Of a stretch of DNA of 64,000 nucleotides, positions 1 to 8,206 are shown in pieces (the first letter of the stretch is position 1; the number at the start of each line of letters is the position of its first letter). The DNA is from Chloropicon primus. Taxonomy: Eukaryota > Chlorophyta > Chloropicophyceae > Chloropicales > Chloropicaceae. A program made the position numbers and the translations under genes. The stretch spans positions 1 through 64,000 of the forward strand of contig CP060756.1 in NCBI GenBank assembly GCA_023205875.1, in the 5' to 3' direction. The notes beneath the pieces are model-generated. The model worked only from the letters and a program-made list of their open reading frames with translations, was not told the DNA's origin and made no database searches.

Positions 1-226
1 AAACCTAAAACCTAAAACCTAAAACCTAAAACCTAAAAACCTAAAACCTAAAACCTAAAAACCTAAAAACCTAAAACCTAAAAACCTAAAACCTAAAACC
101 TAAAACCTAAAACCTAAAACCTAAAACCTAAAAACCTAAAACCTAAAAACCTAAAACCTAAAACCTAAACCTAACAACCTAACAACCTAACAACCTAACA
201 ACCTACAAACCTACAAGCCTAAACCT
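1..226. repeat. Telomeric repeat tract, chromosome left end
   Basis: About 25 tandem units of CCTAAAA, mixed with the 8-mer CCTAAAAA, run from base 1 to about 170. The C-rich strand reads 5' to 3' into the chromosome, as expected for a left end. The G-strand motif is therefore TTTTAGG/TTTTTAGG, with two G residues rather than the three of the plant TTTAGGG or Chlamydomonas TTTTAGGG types. From about 170 to 226 the array decays into CCTAACAA and CCTACAAx units, an older proximal zone. Confidence 0.95.
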
Positions 227-331
227 AAGGAAGGACGACCTGGCCAAGGAAAGGAGCCGGAGAACAAAAGAAGCCTAAGCCAAACACACCGTCGCATCAT
301 CCAAGCTTTCCGTGGTGCCTCCGAGTCACCG
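227..331 (+). repeat. Subtelomeric direct repeat, copy 1
   Basis: A block of about 105 bp beginning AAGGAAGGACGACCTGG and ending near GGTGCCTCCGAGTCACCG recurs 198 bp downstream with only a few differences. It abuts the degenerate telomeric units directly. No coding potential is evident. Confidence 0.85.
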
Positions 332-424
332 CGTTTCCTAAAGCCTTGGGAGTCCTAAAACCTAACGCCTAAAAGGCCCTCTCGTGGGTCCGAAGTGCCT
401 TGAGTAGGGTTTGCCCGAGGAAGG

Positions 425-529
425 AAGGAAGGACGACCTGGCCAAGGAAAGGAGCCGGAGAACAAAAGAAGCCTAAGAGAAAGACACCGTCGCATCATCC
501 AAGCTTTCCGTGGTGCCTCCAAGCCACCG
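425..529 (+). repeat. Subtelomeric direct repeat, copy 2
   Basis: Second copy of the block at 227-331, at a constant 198-bp offset. The spacer (332-424) contains telomere-like CCTAAAACCTAA. The whole 198-bp unit may therefore be a subtelomeric tandem element that captured telomeric sequence. Confidence 0.85.
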
Positions 530-1115
530 GAGATTTTCCTTCTGGTATAGGTTTTAAGTGTGATCTGGGTTTTAGTCGGCCCTAAATCACGTCGCATAAG
601 ACGACGGATTCCAGCAGAAGAGTGGATCAGGGTAAGGTTTACGATTGGACCTCTTTATTCTCTGGTGCCCTCTATTGCACTCCACCCGGAACAGGGCTCT
701 TCATCACGGACTCCATTCACACAACATCATCATCATCCATGGAGGGCTGTGGTTTGGGTTTTAGTGGTCCGACAGATGGATCTCTACAGCTATCAAGGAC
801 GACGGGAACAAACACCATATTCAACGAATTCCAAATATAAAATACAAGCCCCTTCTGACAAAGTTTCACAACCATCGGACACGAACTGGATCCGTCACTC
901 CACTATTCGTACCAAAAAGTAGGCCCCAAAATGGACAATAATAGCTACAGAATTATATCATACACACCTACATTGCACAATCAAGTCACCATGAACCAAA
1001 CCAAGAGGATCCAAGCCACGAACAACTACCCATAAACACCTCTCCTTGCCTCCTCTCCTCTCCCACACTCCTGCATTGCCCCAAACAGCCTCCTCCCTCG
1101 CCTTGGATGACAAGA

Positions 1116-1136
1116 TTACAAGTATAATGACTTACA
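1116..1136 (-). other. Twin TGTAA poly(A) signals
   Basis: On the minus strand TGTAA occurs at 1120-1116 and at 1136-1132, about 170-190 nt past the stop codon at 1304. TGTAA is the known poly(A) signal of chlorophyte algae. This gives the preceding gene a 3' UTR long enough to hold the candidate SECIS element. Confidence 0.5.
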
Positions 1137-1215
1137 AATTCTATTGGTTAGATCCGTGGCGTCTTGGCTTCGCGAGCGGGGGCGGATCTGGGCGCTCCAA
1201 ACGTATTGTCGGTCT

Positions 1216-1265
1216 TCAGTAGGCGCCGGCTGACATCAATCGTCGTTTCCCGGGCACCCCATCAT
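1216..1265 (-). promoter_or_regulatory. Candidate SECIS element in the 3' UTR
   Basis: About 38 nt past the stop of the UGA-containing gene, the minus strand reads AUGA (1265-1262), then 13 nt, then AAA in a loop (1248-1246), and later UGA (1218-1216). GGUGCC (1258-1253) can pair with GGCGCC (1227-1222) between core and loop. The order AUGA, AA, GA is that of eukaryotic SECIS elements. The helix is imperfect next to the core and the element is short, so the fold is tentative. Confidence 0.35.
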
Positions 1266-1303
1266 GCACGCGTCCCTGGACCCCTCTCCCTCCCGCGCCC
1301 CAA

Positions 1304-1921
1304 TCACGCCACTGCCTCCTGCTTCCTCTTCTTCGCCTCCACGAGCTTGCCGGCGTACTTCGAGTCAAAGTTCACCGCGTGCTCCACGATCCTTCGGCAG
1401 ACCGCCCACACCTCCGTCTGGCCCACGAGGTCCTCATCGTCCGCCGAGGCGATCAGGGCCTCTAGGGCCTCCACGATGTTGGCGTGGTCCTCCGCGTGGG
1501 ACGAGATGGCGCTGAACATCCTCAGATTCACTCCGCCATCCGACCCGAACCCGGACCGACTCATGAGTTCCTCCTCCTCCTTGGCGTGAAAGGCGAAGGA
1601 CTTGAGGAGGGATCGGATGTCCGCCGCGCTCCTGCTCTCGGCCGCCGCTCGCATCAGGTCCTCCAGCTCGCCGTGCTCCGCGTCCATGCCCTCGTGCCCT
1701 ACCGAGGGAAGCTCGAAGCTCGGGCACCCCTCGCCGTCGAGTTCCTGGGGGGCCTCGGAGCACGCGTTCCGGACGAAAACGGCCTTGGCGCCGCCGGCCT
1801 CCTCCTCCTCCTTCCGCTCCTCCTCCCCACCGAGGTTGGTCTCGGGCGACGCGATCAGCTGGTCCAGGACCGCTTCGACGTACTGGAAGGCGGCGTGCCC
1901 GACCTAACAGATCAATCAATC

Positions 1922-1952
<31 letters not shown>

Positions 1953-2687
1953 CGACGCGGTTTAGGGGGTGCAAGCCCGCGTCGTTGTCGTGAAGACTCA
2001 CCTTGTTCAGGGAAGGCGATCGAAGCGTCGCGAAGTGGCCCTTGGCGTCGATGACAACGAAGCCCTGGCACCCCAGCTGCGTCGGAAACTTTGGAAAGTC
2101 GTCGTAGTCATCGATGTATGCGTTCTTCACCGTGGACCCCTCGAAGTACCCTTGCTGGAACTCTCGAGCGACCTCCACCGGCCGGCCGTCGACGCAGACG
2201 CAAACGAAGCAAACCTGGATGGAGGTGGCAGTCGGAGTCGAATCCATTCCAATCCCATTGAATCGAACCGAATCAGTGAGTCAGTTCAAGTTGTCACGAT
2301 TGATTTCCTTCTTCTTCGTCGTTGTTTTTGCTCCACTGACCTGGTCCTTTTCGTAGGTTTCGCTCCACTTTCTCATCTGCATCGCTGCCGGCCTGCATCC
2401 TCCTCACCCCGCGTTGTAGAAGTGCACCACGAAAGGCACCCTCTGTTCCCCTGTCCCACGAGCAAAGAGAGCACGAGGAAGATACCCGCGTCAGGTTTAC
2501 CGATCTCCTCCGTTTTGTTGTTTATTGTCGTTGTTGTTTTGTTGTTGTCCTTACCTGGTGGTGGTGTGGTCTGGTTTCCCCAATCCGGCATAAGGACTTT
2601 GTCGTTGTCGTTGTCGTTGTCGTTGTTGTTGTTGTTGTATGGTGTTACCTTAAAGGCGGGACACCTCTTCCCTGTCAACTCCGCCAT
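1304..2687 (-). CDS. Putative selenoprotein: thioredoxin/AhpC-like domain fused to hemerythrin
   Basis: Predicted 351-residue protein from four exons: 2687-2555, 2450-2341, 2214-2002 and 1903-1304, all with GT-AG introns (104, 126 and 98 bp). Codon phases match at every junction. Residues 1-150 look like a peroxiredoxin/thioredoxin fold: a PFVVHFYNAG strand leads into an in-frame TGA (2406-2404, residue 60), then GGC, giving a U-x-x-C redox motif followed by a helix. An Asn/Asp-rich run at residues 18-29 could instead be a 51-bp in-phase intron. After an acidic linker, residues 218-335 carry the hemerythrin ligand set: H229, H258 with E262 (HxxxE), H288 and H292 (HxxxH), and H327 with D332 (HxxxxD). 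Hemerythrins bind a di-iron/O2 centre. The fusion suggests a peroxide- or oxygen-responsive redox protein. Reading TGA as Sec is inferred; the gene could instead be damaged. Confidence 0.7.
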
Positions 2688-2696
2688 GTTGGTTTT

Positions 2697-2732
2697 GTGT
2701 GTTGTGTTGTGTTGTGTTGTGTTGTGTTGTGT
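2697..2732. repeat. (GTTGT)n microsatellite
   Basis: Perfect GTTGT pentamers (seven or so) lie immediately upstream of the start codon of the minus-strand selenoprotein candidate, within its 5' leader. Confidence 0.85.
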
Positions 2733-3080
2733 CGTGGTGGTCGTGTGGTCCCTGTGTCTGTGCTGCTGTGTCGACACCCTCCCCTCCCCCGACGACGAGG
2801 GAGAGATCGAGATCTCGGACCTGCACGTCACTCAGTGAATCAGACGCAGGACGGGGAGGAGGAGGAGGAGGAGGAGACAACGAACCACCGGACACAACAA
2901 CGACAATACGAACGACAATACGAACAACAACCAGGACAGGAGAGAGCGACCAAAGGACGGACACAAACACACACAAAAACAAAAACAAAAACAAAAAGAA
3001 CGTGGACAAAAGACAAGCAGCAGCCGCTGCATCGAGGTATTGAGTTTGTGTTTGTGGTGGAGGAGGAGGAGGGGAGGAGT

Positions 3081-3979
3081 ATGGAGGTGGTTCGGGCGTG
3101 GCGGGGCCTGAGGGAGGACGACCCGCTGAAGGAAAAGGTGGGGACCGCCATACAGAGGGCAAGGAGGGCGGTCGCGTTGTACAGGGACGAGGAACTCGCA
3201 CTCAGCTTCAACGGAGGGAAGGACTCCACCGTGGTGCTCCACATACTCAGGGCGGCGCACGCGCTGGAATGCGGGGGGAGCGAAAACGAAAACGAAAACG
3301 AAAACGAGGCGTCTAGAGGGGTGGAGTGGCTCTCCTTCTTCTTCCCCTCCCCGGACGACTTCGAGGACATCACTGCCTTCGTGAGGGACGCCTCCGAGGA
3401 CCTAGGCCTGGGGGTCAAGTGGATGGACGGGTCCTTCAAGGACGGGCTCGACACGCTGGTCCGGGGGGGCGTCAGGGCGATTGTCATTGGGACGAGGCAA
3501 TCCGACCCGAATGCCAAGGTGAGCGGCGCCCGGCGCCCGGCACAACGACCGAAGCAAAACTGACTCTCTCTCTCTCTCTCTCTCGCTTGGTTTCGTTTCG
3601 TTTCGTTTCGTTTCTTCTCTTCGCTCCTCCTTGGATCACCACCAGGGTCAGGACGTCTTCTGCCCCTCCTCGGAGGGCTGGCCACCCTTCATGCGGGTGA
3701 ACCCAATCTTGGATTGGACCTACGCGGACGTCTGGTCCTTCCTCTTGCTGATCAAGGTAAGTGGCTCCTGTCCTCTCGTCCCGGTTCGCTGGCTGACTCC
3801 TATCCTCTCTGCCTTGTCCACAGGCCAAGTACTGCGTGTTGTACGATCAGGGGTACACGAGCCTCGGGGGGAAGAAGGACACGAAGAAGAACGACCTCCT
3901 GCTCGACCAGGAGCAGGGAACGTACAAGCCGGCGTACACCCTCACCCAGGAAGACGAGGAGAGGGCGGGGAGGGCTTAG
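3081..3979 (+). CDS. FAD synthetase (FMN adenylyltransferase, PAPS-reductase fold)
   Basis: Makes FAD from FMN and ATP. 234 residues from three exons, 3081-3518, 3646-3756 and 3824-3979, all in phase 0. The nucleotide-binding loop SFNGGKDS is at residues 42-49. Exon 2 carries [14 protein letters not shown] and exon 3 [13 protein letters not shown], both typical of Fad1-type FAD synthetases rather than sulfate-assimilation PAPS reductases. An (EN)n stretch from a GAAAAC hexamer repeat interrupts the domain after about residue 72, probably in a surface loop. Intron 1 contains a perfect (CT)n tract and a TTTCG repeat. The gene is convergent with the rhodanese gene, 96 bp apart. Confidence 0.85.
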
Positions 3980-4075
3980 GCTCGCGGCGCGAAACACCAC
4001 GTCGTCTTCGTCTGTCGATCGACAAAAAAATGTATCACAAACAATCTAATCTATTATTCTTGGCCGCAAAGAAGG

Positions 4076-5041
4076 TTACTTTGTCATCGGCATGTCCTTG
4101 TGCCTCCACATCGCGATCCCTCCCCTGAGGTGCGCCACTTTAGGGAACCCCGCCTGGATGAGCTCGTAACACGCCTTGAGGGACCGGCTCTCCCGGCCAA
4201 AGGCCTTCTCGGGGTCGCTGAAGACCTTGCCCCTCTTGCTCACTACCTCGGTCTCCATGCTCCCCCCGATGCTGCAGCAGCAGATCAGCAGGCGGTCCTC
4301 GTCCTCCGGCTTGGTGGTCGACAGGGCCTCGCACGCGTCCTGCACGAAGTCGGGGTTTCGCTCCGTGGCTTTCATGGCCATCGCGGCGACCGCGATCTTG
4401 AGGGGAAGGGCCAAGGCGGCAAGTCAGAACGAAGCACACGCGCGCACGCACGCGGAGGAGGGGAGCGGGCGCCCACGGAACGAACCAGAAAAAGTCAGAG
4501 CTCGAAAGCCACTCACCTTTTTGAGCGTCTTGAAGAAGGACTGGCCCTGCACCGACCTGTACAGGGGGACGTTCACCGACTCGCTGATGTGGCCGTTGCC
4601 ATTGTACTGGTACTCTGGCCTGACGTCAATCACCACCGCCTTGCCGCTCTTGACCATCTCCTCCACGTCCTCCGGGTCGATCACCGAAAACTTCTCCGAG
4701 TTGGAAAGCCTGATGTGTATGACGGGCCACAAGGTGTACTCCTCCCCGGTCTTGGTCTTCATGGTCGTCAGGCCGCCCTCCTCCCATTCGGACAAGGGGA
4801 GGCCACGCTTGTCGTCACGGACCCAGCGCAGGTTCGCCTTGTCGTACCAGAACCCGGGGTTGTCCTTCATCGTGGTTTCGTCCCCCTTGCCCTCCCCCTC
4901 CGTGGTCGTGGCTCCCAGCCTTACAACCCGGAGCTTCCTCTCTCCTCGAGTTGCGCGTGTCCTCGGGTTCCGCCCCGAGCATGCCCCCCCCTCGAGGACC
5001 CTCGAGGCCCTGCTCCCTGCGCTCACCATCGCTGGCTTCAT
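4076..5041 (-). CDS. Plastid-type rhodanese-domain protein
   Basis: 281 residues from exons 5041-4517 and 4396-4076, phase 0. The N-terminus is Arg/Ser/Gly-rich, as in chloroplast transit peptides. The domain begins near [24 protein letters not shown] and ends with [15 protein letters not shown], matching single-domain plant rhodaneses. The expected active-site region reads [10 protein letters not shown] and then runs through about 25 extra residues before RSLKACYEL, so the Cys-to-Arg/Ser loop is expanded. Sulfurtransferase activity is uncertain; a structural or regulatory role in the plastid is possible. The start was chosen as the first ATG in a frame with no upstream exon evidence. Confidence 0.75.
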
Positions 5042-5210
5042 CAGTCACTCCCTTCTCTCTCTCTCTCTCTCTCTCCTCACTCAGATCTTGGAGATCTTTT
5101 GAGCCAAATCAGAGATCTTTTGACGACGACGACGAGCGGACGACTCTGGTGCAGCAGATAGATTATGCGATTTAGTTTACCACCTGTAGTGACCACGACG
5201 ACGACGACGA

Positions 5211-5758
5211 CTACGAGTGGTGTTGGTGGCTGGCCGCCGGGGGGGTGAGCTTCACGCGCTTGGACAGGCGGGTCTCGTAGTCCCTCGCCCAGCCCAAGAC
5301 CTCCGGGGGGAAGTTCAGCTTCTCCGCCACCTCGATGCCAAAGGACGCCTTGGAGGGCCCGGGGCGCAGCTGGTAGTCCAGGGGGTACCCCACGTGCTTG
5401 TTGGTCACCCCCTCGAGGTTCGTGAGCTCGTGGAAGTGGGTGGCGAAGAGGGTCGCGGCGCCGACTTCCTGCATGAGGTGCTCGCAGACGGCCTGAGCCA
5501 GGCCCAGGCCGTCCTGGGTGCTGGTCCCCCGGCCGAGCTCGTCGATGATCACGAGGCTGTCCGAGGTGGCCGCCTTGAGGATGGCCGAGGTCTCGAGCAT
5601 CTCCGCCATGAAGGTGGAGACCCCGCGCATCTGGCAGTCCCCCGCCCCCACGCGGGCAAAGATCGCGTCCCTGATGCTGATCTCCGCGCCCCGGGCGGGG
5701 ACGAACATTCCGACCTGCGCGAGGAGGACCGCCACCCCAACCTGCCGGATGTAGGTGC

Positions 5759-5790
<32 letters not shown>

Positions 5791-8015
5791 TGAGCCCAGC
5801 TCCCTTGGCCCTTCTCCATCTCGAGGTCGTTGGCAATGAAGTCCTGCTCCAGGCCCTCCTCCACGAGGGGGTGCCTGCACCCGCGGAGAGCGATCTTCCC
5901 CTGGCTGGAGTCCAGCACCTTGGGCCTCGACCACTCCCCCCTTCCCGAGCACGCGACGTCCGCGAACCCGCACAGGCAGTCGAGCTCCCCGAGAATCCCG
6001 CCGACCTTCTGCCACAGCCCGCTGAAGCTCTGGGCCACCGTGACAACCTGCTGCACGAGCTCCTCCTGCGTCTTGTCGTAAGTCTCCGTGATCCCCCGGA
6101 GAGACTTGGCCAGGTGCTTGAGCTTGGAGTTCACGAACTTGGTGCCGTCCTTCCTCGTCTCCAGAATCGTGTAATTGGACTGCAGGTGCTTCCTCACCGC
6201 TTTCTCCTCCTTGCTGGTTATCCTCATGCACCTCTCCCTCTTGTTGCTGTACTTGTGCCACTCGAACTTCACGCTCTTGTCCAGCACGAGCCCCAAGTCC
6301 TCCGCGATGCTCTCGGCCTCCCTCCTGATCGCGTCCTCCGCCTCGACCTTCTCCCCGTGCAAGGCAAGGAGCTCGTCGCTGTACTGGGGGGAGATCAGGA
6401 ACTCCTCCGGGACGCGGTCCAGGTCGATGGCGGCCTCCAGCAGCTCCTCGAACTTCACCAGGTGGTCCTTGTCGTGGCACTGCCTGAGGGAGCTCACGTA
6501 CTTGCGGGCCACCAGGTCCGCGTGGGGGCCCTTGTACCCTTCCAGGTGGTCGCACAGCAAATCCAGCCTTCCCGAGCACCGGTACAGCAGGCAAAGGTCC
6601 ACGAGCGTGGCCGTCCCCCTCTCCAGCTTCCTCACGAGCCTGTCGATGTCCGGCACGCCCCGGAGATAGTGGTCCCTCATCTCCTCCCGGAGGAACAGGT
6701 CCGAGGCGAAGGCCTCGACGACGTCGAGCCTCTCGTCGATCTGGGCCCTGCCGAGCAGAGGCTGCTTGAGCCACGTGCGAGCGAGCCTCTTTCCCATGGC
6801 CGTCCTTCCCCGGCTCAGCAGGCCCGTCAAGCTGCTGAAGTGGGAGCCGATCTGCGAGCTCGCTCCGCCTCCCGCGTGGTGGGTCGGCGTCACGTTCAGG
6901 GCCTTCACCGCGGCCGCATCCATCCTCATGTGCTTCCCGTTGTCGTGAACCCTGACGTCCCACTTGCCGTAGTTCCTCTTGTCCGTCAGCAGTTCCGCGA
7001 ACCCCAAGAGGTTCTGGGTCGCCCTGCTGGCAACCTTCCGGTCCAGGACCTCCCTGCACCTCTCCACGAAGCCCCCCTCGACGAGCCGGCCGAGGTCCCT
7101 CTCCAGCTGCTCCGGGGAGAACTCGTCCTTCTTCCCGGCCTCCCTCTCCGTCACCAGAACGCCGCAGCGATCGAAGACGTCGAGCACCTTGGCCCTGCTG
7201 CCGCCCCTCGACTTGGCCTCCTGGTCGAGCACGTGCACGTAGCACTCCTTGGCCCCGCTCTGGATCACCAGGGACTCCAGCGTGCAAAAGTGCTGGTCGT
7301 CAAGGAACTCGCACGAGGAGATGGCGTGGTGGTTGTGCTCCAGGAGAGACCCCCCGGCGCCGTGGCTCGTCGCCCCCTCTCCCTGCGGGTTGCAGAAAGC
7401 GACACCCACGACGTGGTCCGCCTGGCACGACCCCGCCGTGCCGTTCAAAAGGCTCTGGTCGTATTCCTTCCTGTTCTTGTCCTGGACCACCACGGAGAGC
7501 ACCACGGGCTGCGCCGAGTCCAGGTCCACGGAGAGCTCCTCCTCGAAGGCCTCCAGCTTGCTCGGCGACCCTTGCTTGGCCACGACCCAGGACTGGGATC
7601 CCTGGGAAGCGTACACGTGCAGGATGGACTTCTTCACGGTCGCCTCCCCCGCACCGGCCGAAGTCGTCACCGTCGCCGTCGTCGTCGTGGTCTCCTCCCC
7701 CGTCGGAGCGAAGGCGGTCCCGTCCACGAGAACCATCCTGCAGACGTTCTCGTAACTGGCCTTGTTGAGGTTGACGGTGGGGAGCTTGGCCCCGTTCGCG
7801 CCCGCCCCCCAGTACTTGACGACGGCGGTGTTCCTGAACAGCCCCTTGGCCACGCAGAGGGCGTCGTTGCCGTGGCAGGTGTAGTACCCATTGCGGTCGA
7901 ACACCCGCAGAACGCGTGGGTCTGTCGCGGAGGCGGTCTTGGCGTAGTACCTCCCGAACGCCGCCTGGTCGCGGTCCCACTGACCGCCCTTGCCCTTGTT
8001 GCCGAAGAAACCCAT
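5211..8015 (-). CDS. MSH2: DNA mismatch repair protein MSH2
   Basis: 934 residues, intronless. MutS-family ATPase that pairs with MSH6 or MSH3 to recognise mismatches in the nucleus. Domains in order: the N-terminal mismatch-binding and connector domains (residues 1-300), lever/clamp helices, and the ABC-type ATPase with Walker A GPNMGGKST near residue 746. The signature STFMAEML, the Walker B stretch LVIIDELGRGTST and the H-loop FATHFHEL follow. Length matches the family (about 930-940). The start is the ATG of MGFFGNKGKGG; the frame stays open upstream, but that stretch is the shadow of the neighbouring SMP gene. Confidence 0.95.
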
Positions 8016-8206
8016 CCTCACCCACGACCCACGACCCACGACCTGATCGATCGATCGCACGGCACGGCACGGCGCTCTCTCGCTCTCGCTCTCGCTCTCT
8101 TGGGTTTGGCTTGGGTTTGGCGGGAAAGCTGGATTTCCTCTTTTTTTTTTGGCGCAAACCAAATGATGAATACAATTACAAACGAAAAAATCAACAGATC
8201 TGCAGA

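Larger units (their letters stand above)
530..1303. other. Subtelomeric non-coding stretch
   Basis: No convincing gene. Short open frames here look nothing like the GC-rich coding style of the neighbours, and the stretch is more AT-rich. Two GGGTTTTAG-like words (near 568 and 758) resemble telomere G-strand in the opposite orientation and may be old telomeric debris. The right part (about 1120-1303) is probably the 3' UTR of the minus-strand gene that ends at 1304. Confidence 0.6.

Noticed and set aside
530-1140. Short plus-strand frames next to the telomere
   Set aside because: AT-rich, no codon bias, no recognisable protein and no splice logic.
2404-2406. TGA read as a disabling stop or as part of a very small intron
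   Set aside because: An intron from the adjacent GTGAGG to the next AG would be about 15 nt, too short to splice. Flanking exons stay in phase and keep the thioredoxin-fold pattern, so Sec is the better reading, although not proven.
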